From NCBI RefSeq assembly GCF_027924605.1, contig NZ_AP027042.1:1651524-1715523 (forward strand): DNA of 64,000 nt, given 5' to 3'. The notes under the pieces were generated by a model that did no database searches, was not told where the DNA came from, and saw only the letters and a program-made list of their open reading frames with translations. Every line of letters begins with the position of its first letter. Positions within the stretch are counted from its first letter, which is position 1. This document shows positions 53,446 through 62,113 of the stretch, in pieces. A program made the translations under genes and the position numbers. This DNA comes from Dyella sp. GSA-30. GTDB lineage: Bacteria; Pseudomonadota; Gammaproteobacteria; Xanthomonadales; Rhodanobacteraceae.

Positions 53446-56400
53446 GTGAACAAGATTTATAGCAAGGTTTGGAACAGGTCTCTGGGGACGTTGGTCGTCG
53501 CGTCGGAGTTCGCACGCGCCAGCGGAAAGGGAGGTTCGTCGCGCCGGATGCGTGCAGCGGTGGGTGCGATCGCGTTGTCGGCGGCTATCGCTGCCAGCGG
53601 TGCGCAGGCGACTACGGCGGATGCAACCAAGGAGAAAAAATCCACTGAGGCTTCGTTGCAGGGCGTGCCGGATGATAACGGCAGCTACGCCGATGGTGGC
53701 GCCACCGTGGCCGCACGCAGCGCGACCGCCATCGGCAATGGCGCACAGGCGATTGCCGATGGCAGCAGCGCGTTCGGTGCCAATGCGCGTGCAACCAAGG
53801 TCAGCGCGTCTGCCTTTGGCAACAACGCCAATGCAGCGCAGACCAATGCGACGGCCCTGGGTGCCAATGCGCAGGCGTTGCAGGCGACGGCGACGGCAGC
53901 GGGTTCCAACTCGCAGGCGCGTGCCAATGCGGCAACAGCGCTCGGTTACGACGCGCGGGTCAACGACAATGCCGCCAATGGCACGGCCATCGGTTCGCGC
54001 AGTCAGGTACAGGCGCAAAATGCGGTGGCGCTGGGGGCCGGTTCGATCGCCGATCGTGCCAATTCGGTATCGGTCGGTAATGCCAACAGCGCGCGCCAGA
54101 TCACGAACGTCGCGGCCGGCACGCAGGCCAACGACGCCGTAAACAAGGCACAGCTCGACGCGGTGGCGACGGATGTTTCCGATGCCAAGCACTATTTCAA
54201 GGCCGATGGCGCTGGCGACGGTAGCGATGACGCGGTTATCGATGGCAATGGCGCTATCGCGATAGGCAGCAGCGCTCAGGCTGTCAACAACGCTGCCGTG
54301 GCCGTGGGTGCGCAGAGCATCGCCGCGGGTATCGGCGCGGCTGCTTTCGGTCAGGGCGCTGTCGCGTTCGGTGATTCTTCGGTGGCGCTCGGCCAGGGCT
54401 CGGAGAGCCTTGGTTTCGGCAACACGGCAGTCGGCGCACATGCTTCGGCAGATGCCGACCAGGCGGCGACCGCCATCGGCGCGCTGAGCCAGGCATCGGG
54501 TACCGGCTCGACCGCGATTGGTGGCGGCACGATCGCGCTGGGCAATGGCAGTTTCGTCGGCGGCTTCGGTGCCGGCACCAACGGCGAGGCGAGCGTGGCG
54601 CTTGGCGCAAACTCGCTGGCCGTCAACGGCGACTTCGGCGTGGCACTGGGCGGTTATGCGACGTCGGTCGGCACCGGTGCGGTAGGTGTAGGCTCAAACA
54701 GCTTCGCCAACGGGCAGCACAGTGTTGCTGTCGGCTACAACGCCGCCGCCGAAGGCGACGGAAGCGTGGCGATCGGTGGTAGCCAGTGGACCGACACGAA
54801 CGGCGATGGCATGCCTGGCGTCGGCGAAGCGACGTTTGCCCAGGGCACCAACGCCTTGGCCGTCGGAAACCTCGCCGGCGCAAGCGGTGCCGGTGCCATG
54901 GCTATCGGCGCCGGTGCGACGGCACTTGCCGCTGACGCGACATCGCTGGGTCGTGGATCGCTGGCCAATGGCGAGGGCAGTACGGCAGGTGGTGCGCTCA
55001 GTACGGCCGACGGTGCGCAGGCTTCCGCCTATGGCCATCAAAGCGCCGCTCTGGGCGATTATGCGACCGCCATCGGCGGCGGTAGTGCGGCGTTGGCACA
55101 GGGCGCCAGCGCGCTGGGCAATGGTGCGGTTGCGCTTGGCCAGTTCAGCGCCGCAGCCGGCTACGGTAGTACAGCCAGCGGCAACAACAGCGTTGCCTAT
55201 GGTGTCGGTACGCAAAGTGCCGGCGATTCCAGTGTCGCCATCGGTGACTCGGCGCAGACGGTGAGCGGGCCATCCATCGCTATCGGCTCACACGCGTACT
55301 CAGGCGGCACCAATGTCGCCATCGGCGTCAATGCATCGAGCGAGGGTTTCATGGCGGTGGCCCTCGGCAACGGTGCCGTGACCACCGGCACGATGAATAC
55401 GACGGTGGGTGCGCTTTCCAGGGCTACCGGTTTGTATAACGCCGCTTTCGGGGTCTTCAGTATTGCCGATGGTTACGCCGCCACCGCGCTGGGCTATGCC
55501 GCTCGCGCGGAAGGCAACAGCGTCACTGCGGTCGGTACGGGTGCCAATGTCAACGGCGTGTTCAGCACGGCCGTAGGCGTCAATGCTTCGTCCGTCGGCA
55601 CCTATGCCACCGCCACGGGTTACAACACGGCGGCTGGCGAATCGGGCAGTGCGTTTGGCGCGGAAAGCTGGGCCCAGGGCAAGCAGAGCACCGCGCTGGG
55701 TTTCAACGCCTGGGGCGTGAGCGACAACGCCACCGCCGTCGGCGCCAATGCCTGGGCGCAGGGCGATAACAGCGTCGCGCTGGGCCAGGGCTCGCTGGCC
55801 GATCGCCCCAATTCGGTGTCGGTGGGTGCGGCACACGATTGGCAGGGTCTGGATGGCACGGTGTTCAAGGCCATCGATCGTCAGATCACCAATGTAGCCG
55901 CAGGGACCATGGGCACCGACGCGGTCAACCTCGATCAGCTCAACGCGGCCACGGGAAGCTTGAACCGCTATTTCAAGGCCGATGGTCTCAATGACGGCAC
56001 GGATGATGCGCGGATCGAGGGCGAGGGCGCCGTCGCATCGGGCCAGAGGAGCACTGCCACGAATTTCCTGGCGAGTGCCTACGGAAGCGATGCGCAGGCA
56101 ACTGGCCAATACGCTACGGCGATCGGTACCCAGACCCAGGCGTTAGGTGACGTATCGACTGCCATCGGCGCGCAGAGCTATGCCGTCAATCGAGGCGCGC
56201 TGGCGGTTGGTGGCTATGCAGGCGCGACGGGTGAATTGTCGACGGCCATTGGCGCCATGGCGCGCGCTTACGGTGATGGCTCGATTGCACTGGGAAGTTT
56301 CCTCAAGTGCCCCGATGGCGAAATATGCGCTTACGACGATGGCGCCCAGGCTTATGGACGCAACTCGATCGCGCTCGGTACGGTCGCCCTGACCGATGCC

Positions 56401-58455
56401 GACGACGGTATTGCCGTCGGCACCTACGCTTATGCGGGCGGCAAGGGCAGCGTGGCGCTTGGTGCGCAATCGGGGGCTTATGGAAACAACGCGGTAGCGC
56501 TGGGCGCATTCTCGATCGCCGACCGCGACAACACGGTTTCGGTAGGCAGCGCCGGCGCGGAACGCCAGATCACCAACGTCGCCGCCGGCACGCAGGACAC
56601 CGACGCGGTGAACGTGGCGCAGCTCAAGGATGCCACCGGCAGCGCGAGCCATTACTTCAAGGCCAATGGCAATCCGGATGGAAGCGACGACGCACTCGCC
56701 GATGGCCAGTACGCCACGGCGGCTGGTTCAGGCAGCTATGCGGCCGGCGCGGGCTCGTCCGCGTTTGGCAGCGGAGCGGTAGCGCTGGGTGAGCAAAGCA
56801 CGTCGCTAGGTTACGGCAGCGTGGCCATGGGCGACGGCAGTGTGGCGGTGGGTGCCAATGCGCAGAGCAGTGCCAGCAACGCGACCAGCGTAGGCAGCTA
56901 CGCCTCGGCCGGTGGGGCATCCAGCGTGGCCTTGGGCAACAGTGCGAATGCGAGCGGGATATCCGCTCTGGCGTTCGGAAACAACGCAGTTGCCAGTGGT
57001 TATCAGGGTGTGGCGATCGGCGATGGAAGTTCCGCGACCGGTACGCTGTCCCTCGCTGTTGGCGTCACGGCCAAGGCATCGGGCGTCGGCGCATCGGCGT
57101 TCGGCTATCTTGCCCAGGCGACCCAGGGCAATAGCACAGCATCCGGTATGTGGTCGGCCGCGAACGGTGAATTCAGCAGTGCCTTCGGTGCAAGCAGCTG
57201 GGCCGCGACGGCCAATACCACATCGATCGGCTACAACAGTTGGGCGCTGAGTGGCTTCTCCACGGCTTTGGGTGCCCAGGCCAAGGCGCTCGATTACTAC
57301 TCGACCGCCGTGGGCGGCTATTCCATGGCGCACGCGGACAATAGTGTGGCCCTGGGCTATGGCTCGTTCACCGATCGCGAAAACAGCGTATCGGTGGGTG
57401 CCGCCAAGGATTGGACTGCACTGAATGGCACGCCGTTGAAAGCCATCAACCGGCAGATCATCAATGTGGCCGCGGGTACGGAAGATACCGATGCCGTCAA
57501 CGTTGGACAGTTGAATGATGCGATCAGCGGTGTCGGTGCGGACATGGCCAATGTCGCCAAGTACGACGATGCCAGTCACGGCAAGCTGACGTTCGATGCT
57601 GCCAATGGCACGACGCTGAGCAACGTCGCGGCAGGTGCGATCAGGACGGGCAGCATGGACGCCGTCAATGGCGGCCAGCTGTACGACGTGGGCGATCAGG
57701 TGGCGCAGATGTTGGGCGGTGGTGCGGCGATGACGGCATCAGGGCTGATGGGGCCGATGTACAACATCCAGGGTTCCACGTATTACAGCGTCGGCGATGC
57801 CTTCAGTGCGGTCGATGGAAAGTTGGGTGAGCTCGATCATCGCGTGGGTGCGCTGGAGGGTGGCACTGTCAACGACAGCGCGCAGTCGCGTCCCGCCCGG
57901 ACCGAAGCGATAGCGGCGGCTGCACCGGTCCAGGTGCCGACGCCGGAAGCGGCACCCGCCGCGTCGTCAGGTGCCGCCGCGGCGAGCCCGGCAGTAGTCA
58001 GCAATGTCGCTGCCGGTGTTGCCAACACGGATGCGGCGAACGTCGGTCAGGTGCAGGAGGCTCTGGTGACCGCCAAGAACTACACCGATGCCACGGCATC
58101 GCAGACGCTGGACCAGGCCAAGTCGTATACGGATCAAAAAACCGCGGGCCTGGTGTCGAGCGGCGATTTCGATGCTTTCAAGTCCGACGTCAATACGCGT
58201 TTCAACGGCTTGGACACGCGCCTGAATCGCGTCGGTGCGATGGGTTCGGCGCTCGCCGGCATGGCCGGTGCCATTGCTGCGGCTCCAGGCAACGACAACC
58301 GTGTCAGCGCGGCCGTAGGCGGCTACCGCGGTCAAGGGGCGTTGGCGGTGGGTTATGCCCGTCGCATTCCGGGCAATGGCGCGGTGTTGGTGGGTGGAAC
58401 CGTCTCGGGGGGCGGCGAATCCAGCGGCACGGTCGGCGTCAGCTTCGGCTGGTAA
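53446..58455 (+). CDS. Trimeric autotransporter adhesin (YadA/XadA-like)
   Basis: A 1669-residue outer-membrane adhesin from a GTG start. The ESPR-type extended signal begins MNKIYSKVWNRSLGTLVVASE and ends near SGAQA. The passenger is built of many 14-residue YadA-head repeats (pattern AxAxGxxAxA). At least four neck motifs of RQITNVAAGTxxTDAVNxxQL type occur. Three YFKAxGxxDGxDDA linkers start new head blocks at about 54.18, 55.97 and 56.65 kb. An Ala/Pro-rich spacer precedes a coiled coil (FNGLDTRLNRVGAMGSALAG). The 70-residue YadA anchor ends GTVGVSFGW with a terminal aromatic residue. Confidence 0.95.
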   Translation: MNKIYSKVWNRSLGTLVVASEFARASGKGGSSRRMRAAVGAIALSAAIAASGAQATTADATKEKKSTEASLQGVPDDNGSYADGGATVAARSATAIGNGAQAIADGSSAFGANARATKVSASAFGNNANAAQTNATALGANAQALQATATAAGSNSQARANAATALGYDARVNDNAANGTAIGSRSQVQAQNAVALGAGSIADRANSVSVGNANSARQITNVAAGTQANDAVNKAQLDAVATDVSDAKHYFKADGAGDGSDDAVIDGNGAIAIGSSAQAVNNAAVAVGAQSIAAGIGAAAFGQGAVAFGDSSVALGQGSESLGFGNTAVGAHASADADQAATAIGALSQASGTGSTAIGGGTIALGNGSFVGGFGAGTNGEASVALGANSLAVNGDFGVALGGYATSVGTGAVGVGSNSFANGQHSVAVGYNAAAEGDGSVAIGGSQWTDTNGDGMPGVGEATFAQGTNALAVGNLAGASGAGAMAIGAGATALAADATSLGRGSLANGEGSTAGGALSTADGAQASAYGHQSAALGDYATAIGGGSAALAQGASALGNGAVALGQFSAAAGYGSTASGNNSVAYGVGTQSAGDSSVAIGDSAQTVSGPSIAIGSHAYSGGTNVAIGVNASSEGFMAVALGNGAVTTGTMNTTVGALSRATGLYNAAFGVFSIADGYAATALGYAARAEGNSVTAVGTGANVNGVFSTAVGVNASSVGTYATATGYNTAAGESGSAFGAESWAQGKQSTALGFNAWGVSDNATAVGANAWAQGDNSVALGQGSLADRPNSVSVGAAHDWQGLDGTVFKAIDRQITNVAAGTMGTDAVNLDQLNAATGSLNRYFKADGLNDGTDDARIEGEGAVASGQRSTATNFLASAYGSDAQATGQYATAIGTQTQALGDVSTAIGAQSYAVNRGALAVGGYAGATGELSTAIGAMARAYGDGSIALGSFLKCPDGEICAYDDGAQAYGRNSIALGTVALTDADDGIAVGTYAYAGGKGSVALGAQSGAYGNNAVALGAFSIADRDNTVSVGSAGAERQITNVAAGTQDTDAVNVAQLKDATGSASHYFKANGNPDGSDDALADGQYATAAGSGSYAAGAGSSAFGSGAVALGEQSTSLGYGSVAMGDGSVAVGANAQSSASNATSVGSYASAGGASSVALGNSANASGISALAFGNNAVASGYQGVAIGDGSSATGTLSLAVGVTAKASGVGASAFGYLAQATQGNSTASGMWSAANGEFSSAFGASSWAATANTTSIGYNSWALSGFSTALGAQAKALDYYSTAVGGYSMAHADNSVALGYGSFTDRENSVSVGAAKDWTALNGTPLKAINRQIINVAAGTEDTDAVNVGQLNDAISGVGADMANVAKYDDASHGKLTFDAANGTTLSNVAAGAIRTGSMDAVNGGQLYDVGDQVAQMLGGGAAMTASGLMGPMYNIQGSTYYSVGDAFSAVDGKLGELDHRVGALEGGTVNDSAQSRPARTEAIAAAAPVQVPTPEAAPAASSGAAAASPAVVSNVAAGVANTDAANVGQVQEALVTAKNYTDATASQTLDQAKSYTDQKTAGLVSSGDFDAFKSDVNTRFNGLDTRLNRVGAMGSALAGMAGAIAAAPGNDNRVSAAVGGYRGQGALAVGYARRIPGNGAVLVGGTVSGGGESSGTVGVSFGW

Positions 58456-58607
58456 GGCGAAGGCGCGGCTACCTCGCGCCTGTCGACTGGCTTTACATGG
58501 CTGCGTCCGGTGTACGGACGCGGCCCTTGAGCCGGGTCGAACGCATCGCCCGGCTACTCATGGGCTCATCGGCCCGTTCATCGATTACCTCTTTTGGGGA
58601 GCACAGA

Positions 58608-60542
58608 ATGAAGTCGTTTCACTCCATCCGTTTTAGCGTTCTGGCCGCGTCGCTGGCTTTGGCCATTCCCTCTATTCAGGCTGCTGATGCGCCGCAGATT
58701 GCCGTAGCAAAGATGACGGCGATTGCCTCGCAGTCAACGCTGAACTACAACCGTTTCATCGTCACGTATCGCGATGGCACACGTGAGCGCAGCAACTCGG
58801 GTGCTGCCTTGCAGAACGTCAATGCTGCTGTGGGTCGCGCCGGTCTTGACCGGGCCACGCGCAGTGCAAGCGGCCAGGCGCTGGCGTCATTGACGCTGTC
58901 GCATCAGCGCAAGCTGGCCACCGGTTCCGAACTGGTGCGTTCGTCGCGCAAGCTCAGCGCGAGCGAGGCCAATACCTTGATGCAACAGATTGCCGCCGAT
59001 CCGGCGGTTGCCCACGTCGAGCCGGATGTGATGATGCATGCCGTGCGCGATATCGCCGCGCCGGCCGCACTCGCATCGAAGGCCGCTGTGACGCCACAGA
59101 CATTCACGCCTAACGATCCGCTCTACGCGCAGTACCAATGGCATTTCAGCAATGCGACCGGTGGCGCCAACATCAATAACGCCTGGGATCTGGCCGATGG
59201 CAACGGCGTGACCGTTGCGGTCCTCGATACCGGCATCACGCAGCATCCGGACATCGACTTGTCCCTCGCCGATGCTGGTTACGATTTCATCAGCGATGCC
59301 TTCGTTTCCGGACGTGACACCGACGATCGCGTGGCCGGTGGTTGGGATCTGGGTGACTGGACGACCGGAGACGCCTACGCGGAATGCCGCAATGTCGGCG
59401 ATCCCGGTGACGACAGCTCCTGGCACGGCACGCACGTGTCGGGCACGGTAGCCGAACTGACCGATAACGGTGTCGGTATGGCCGGTGTCGCACACCATGC
59501 CAGGGTGTTGCCGGTGCGTGTGCTTGGTCATTGCGGCGGCTATACCTCCGATATCGCCGATGCGATCGTGTGGGCCTCGGGCGGTCATGTCGATGGCGTG
59601 CCGGATAACCAGAACCCGGCACAAGTCATCAATATGAGCCTGGGCGGCGGCGGGTCGTGCACTGCCAGCAGCGTCACCGGGCAGGCGATTGCTGGTGCGA
59701 TCAGCCGGGGTACGACCGTGGTGGTCGCCGCCGGTAACAGCAACGCAGACGTATCGCAGTTTTCGCCGGCAAGTTGCCCGGGCGTCATTGCGGTGGCATC
59801 CAACGGCATTACCGGCAAGCGCGCGTACTACTCGAACTACGGATCGGGCGTAACGATTTCCGCGCCCGGCGGCGGTGTCTATCCGAATGACGGCAGCAGC
59901 GGCACACCGACCAATGATGGTTTCGTATGGTCGGCGATCAATGCCGGTACGACGACACCGGGCAATGCAACTTATGGCGGTATGGCCGGTACCTCGCAGG
60001 CTACGCCGCATGTTGCAGGCACGGTGGCCCTGATCCTCAGCGCGACCAGGGAAGCCGGGCTGGCCACGCCATCGCCCGATACGATCAGGAGCTTGTTGAC
60101 CACCACCGCGCGCCCCTTCCCGGCGGCGCCTGACCAGCCGGTGGGCGCGGGTATCGTCAACGCGTATGCCGCCGTCAACAGTGCGTTGGGCAACGACAAC
60201 GGTGGCGGTGACGAACCGGTGATTGCGTTGACGCGCGGCAGCGTGTTGGGCAGCCAGACCGGTGGCACCGGTGCAAGCTTGCTGTACTCCATCGACGTGC
60301 CGGCCGGCGCACGCAGCCTCAATATCCGCAGCTTCGGCGGTACCGGCGATGCGACGCTGTACGTGAAGGCGGGCGCGGCGCCCGGCAGGCTTGGCGAAGG
60401 CGCCGACTTCACGTCGGACAAGCCGGGTAACAGCGAGGCGGTGGTGGTGAGCAATCCGCAGGCAACGACGTACTACGTCCGTGTTCTGGCCAAGAATGCG
60501 TTCAGCAATGTATCGGTGATGGCTACCTATACGGCGCCCTGA
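58608..60542 (+). CDS. Secreted subtilisin-family serine protease (S8)
   Basis: A 644-residue protein. ATG 58608 has GGGGAGC upstream. A signal peptide (to IQAAD) and an I9-type propeptide to about residue 165 come first. The catalytic triad is Asp207 (VAVLDTGI), His273 (SWHGTHVSG) and Ser463 (MAGTSQATPHVAG). A C-terminal PPC domain at about 550-644 (NIRSFGGTGDATLYVKAG) is typical of secreted Xanthomonas proteases. It follows the adhesin on the same strand and might process surface proteins. Confidence 0.95.
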   Translation: MKSFHSIRFSVLAASLALAIPSIQAADAPQIAVAKMTAIASQSTLNYNRFIVTYRDGTRERSNSGAALQNVNAAVGRAGLDRATRSASGQALASLTLSHQRKLATGSELVRSSRKLSASEANTLMQQIAADPAVAHVEPDVMMHAVRDIAAPAALASKAAVTPQTFTPNDPLYAQYQWHFSNATGGANINNAWDLADGNGVTVAVLDTGITQHPDIDLSLADAGYDFISDAFVSGRDTDDRVAGGWDLGDWTTGDAYAECRNVGDPGDDSSWHGTHVSGTVAELTDNGVGMAGVAHHARVLPVRVLGHCGGYTSDIADAIVWASGGHVDGVPDNQNPAQVINMSLGGGGSCTASSVTGQAIAGAISRGTTVVVAAGNSNADVSQFSPASCPGVIAVASNGITGKRAYYSNYGSGVTISAPGGGVYPNDGSSGTPTNDGFVWSAINAGTTTPGNATYGGMAGTSQATPHVAGTVALILSATREAGLATPSPDTIRSLLTTTARPFPAAPDQPVGAGIVNAYAAVNSALGNDNGGGDEPVIALTRGSVLGSQTGGTGASLLYSIDVPAGARSLNIRSFGGTGDATLYVKAGAAPGRLGEGADFTSDKPGNSEAVVVSNPQATTYYVRVLAKNAFSNVSVMATYTAP

Positions 60543-60568
60543 TCGCGCATCGAAAAGTGTGACGAAAG

Positions 60569-60597
60569 AATCCCGGCGCGGCCGGGATTCTTTTTTT
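60569..60597 (+). terminator. Rho-independent terminator of the protease gene
   Basis: AATCCCGGC, loop GCG, GCCGGGATT, then C and seven T, 26 bases after the stop codon. Confidence 0.92.
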
Positions 60598-60649
60598 GGG
60601 CAATCAGAAGTTCCGTCACGCTTGCCGTTGTCGCGGCAAATGCAATCGT

Positions 60650-60904
60650 TGTAGGAGCGACTTCAGTCGCGACCCACGGTTACGTCACGGCCTGTCGCGA
60701 CTGAAGGGAGCCTCGAATAACCTCAGTCTTCCCATCGTCATTCCGGCGCAGGCCGGAACCCAGTGACATCGGTTTTCAGTTTTCGCGATAGAGCCGACTT
60801 TTGCAGACTCTCGCGATAATCGATCGCAAAGCCACTGGGTTCCGGCCTGCGCCGGAATGACGAGTAGGAGGGGTTATTCGAGGCTCCCTGAAGTCGCTCC
60901 TGCA
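60650..60904. repeat. Interrupted palindrome TGTAGGAGCGACTTCAG...
   Basis: The left arm is at 60650-60673. The right arm is split into 60694-60706 and 60894-60904. Joining the two right parts gives a 24-base inverted repeat of the left arm with one mismatch. The intervening 60707-60887 is a separate element, and CTGAAG is duplicated at its edges. The remaining spacer up to 61042 shows no gene. Confidence 0.85.
60707..60887. mobile_element. 181-bp MITE-like insertion containing palindromic element copy 3
   Basis: Terminal inverted repeats GGAGCCTCGAATAACC and GGTTATTCGAGGCTCC (16 bases, perfect) bound the element. The flanking direct repeat CTGAAG is at 60701-60706 and 60888-60893. The 125-bp palindromic element (60737-60861), inverted relative to copies 1 and 2, forms its interior. 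It has no coding capacity, so it would have moved with a transposase supplied elsewhere. Confidence 0.85.
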
Positions 60905-61042
60905 AAATCAGGCTATTCCTCGATAACGCGAGGCCTTTCCGCGGCAAACGTTCTAGAGCGCATGGCTAGCTGTATCACACACGTTACAGGCGTAGCGTTC
61001 GCCTGCTATCTGCGCATGGTGCGCGGAATGGAGGTGTACGAC

Positions 61043-61321
61043 ATGGCTACGCAACGAAAAGCAGCGCTGACCCTGGAAGGGATGATCGAGAAATACGGCA
61101 TCATTGCACTGGCTGCATTGCACAACCCACAGATATGGGAAGTGGTTGGTGGCGGTATCGGCGGCGGTATCCGCAATGGCATGAGCGCTGCAGCGAAAAA
61201 GCAGCTGCAAAGCGATCTCAATGCGGTCTATGGCGCGCTATTGCAGAACGCCAAGGCCGGCGATGCGATTTCCGGCGCGATTGCCGCACAGGTGGCGGTA
61301 GGCAAAGCCGCGCTGCACTGA
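61043..61321 (+). CDS. Small hypothetical protein with Gly-rich segment
   Basis: A 92-residue protein from MATQRKAALTLEGM, with GGAGGTG seven bases upstream. The central VVGGGIGGGIRNGMSAAA is a glycine-zipper-like stretch. The flanks are helical. No signal peptide. It could be membrane-associated or self-associating. No family recognised. Confidence 0.6.
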   Translation: MATQRKAALTLEGMIEKYGIIALAALHNPQIWEVVGGGIGGGIRNGMSAAAKKQLQSDLNAVYGALLQNAKAGDAISGAIAAQVAVGKAALH

Positions 61322-61345
61322 AAGTAGCGGCCTCGACCGCACATA

Positions 61346-61374
61346 AAAATCCCGACGCCGGGGAAGGCGTCGGG
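61346..61374 (-). terminator. Hairpin CCCGACGCC / GGCGTCGGG
   Basis: Perfect 9-base stem 61351-61359 with 61366-61374. The run of A before it makes a T-tract on the minus strand only. It lies 30 bases after the small plus-strand gene and may serve both directions. Confidence 0.6.
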
Positions 61375-61565
61375 AAAAGCGTCGTCATTGATGACGCATT
61401 GAGGAGACCATGAAGAAGGTCCGGTATGACGCTGCGTTGTGCGCGCGACTGGCGCTTGGAGCCTGAACCAGCCGCTGCAGCTTTCCACGGCACGCACGGT
61501 GCAGCGTCATTCCGCAAGCTTGGACACGGTCTTTGCGCCGAGGTTCCCCGCCTTCTTGCGATCGC
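61375..61565. other. Gap with one tiny possible reading frame
   Basis: The only item of note is an 18-codon frame at 61410-61466 (MKKVRYDAALCARLALGA) behind a good GAGGAG site. That is too short to call a gene, and it could be a leader peptide or chance. Nothing else is seen. Confidence 0.3.
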
Positions 61566-61590
61566 AAAAAAAAGCCCCGCATGGCGGGGC
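61566..61590 (-). terminator. Rho-independent terminator, minus strand
   Basis: On the minus strand: GCCCCGC, loop CAT, GCGGGGC, then eight T. It lies 67 bases past the stop of the 45-codon gene at 61657-61794, which supports a real minus-strand transcript there. Confidence 0.88.
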
Positions 61591-61656
61591 TGGAACTCAA
61601 GCGGGGGCTGAGGAAAGTCGAACGGGTCGAGGGATTGCGGGGGTTATAACGGCTAT

Positions 61657-61794
61657 TTAACGATTGAGCAGGGGCTGCCAATCCGGGTCGGGCTCTTCGC
61701 CTCCGGCTAGCGCACATCCTGGTGCGCCAGCCGCCTGGGCTTCCACGGTCATCCCTGGCACCGTCCCTGGCAAGAAGTGAAATTCATGGGGCAT
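61657..61794 (-). CDS. Very short gene, 45 aa, unknown function
   Basis: It reads MPHEFHFLPGTVPGMTVEA and ends DPDWQPLLNR. A perfect AAGGAG lies six bases before the ATG. It follows a 40-residue membrane-protein frame by 15 bases and is followed by a strong minus-strand terminator, so the two look like a small operon. It has one cysteine, many Pro and Gly, and no membrane segment. No family recognised. Confidence 0.55.
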   Translation of the reverse strand: MPHEFHFLPGTVPGMTVEAQAAGAPGCALAGGEEPDPDWQPLLNR

Positions 61795-61809
61795 GACGTT
61801 CTCCTTATG

Positions 61810-61932
61810 TCAGTGCAGGGCCAGCACCAGCAGGCCGAACAGCAAGGCGCCAGTGGCCAGTGCGATGCGCAACGGTTCGAAGCTGTGCAATTCGGCGTTG
61901 GGATCGACTGGGACGATGTCGGGCTTGCTCAT
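61810..61932 (-). CDS. Very short membrane protein, 40 aa
   Basis: It reads MSKPDIVPVDPNAELHSFEP, then one transmembrane helix (RIALATGALLFGLLVLALH) to the end. The ribosome site is weak, and an earlier start up to 62028 is open. The N-in, single-helix layout is typical of small regulatory or complex-subunit peptides. It is divergent from the response regulator at 62114. Confidence 0.5.
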   Translation of the reverse strand: MSKPDIVPVDPNAELHSFEPLRIALATGALLFGLLVLALH

Positions 61933-62113
61933 GGGAGAGTTGTCGTTGGGGGCTTGCTGCCTATGAAAGCGCCCGGCGCGGCGGATGAAAGGACGCAAGT
62001 CGGGCGTTCGAGCGACAGCATCTGACAAAACGCTGACAGGGTTTTCCTACAACTTGCGTAAGAGGCCGTGCCATAGCACCCTGGCGCCCGTCATCCAGAG
62101 GAAACGCCGCCAC

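Noticed and set aside
53437-56652. Several long antisense frames under the adhesin
   Set aside because: They are by-products of the repeated Gly/Ala/Asn codons of the adhesin. No start signals and no family match.
53446-58455. Repetitive DNA considered as a CRISPR or tandem-repeat array
   Set aside because: The repeats keep one open frame, vary at third codon positions, and encode YadA-head motifs. There is no repeat-spacer structure.
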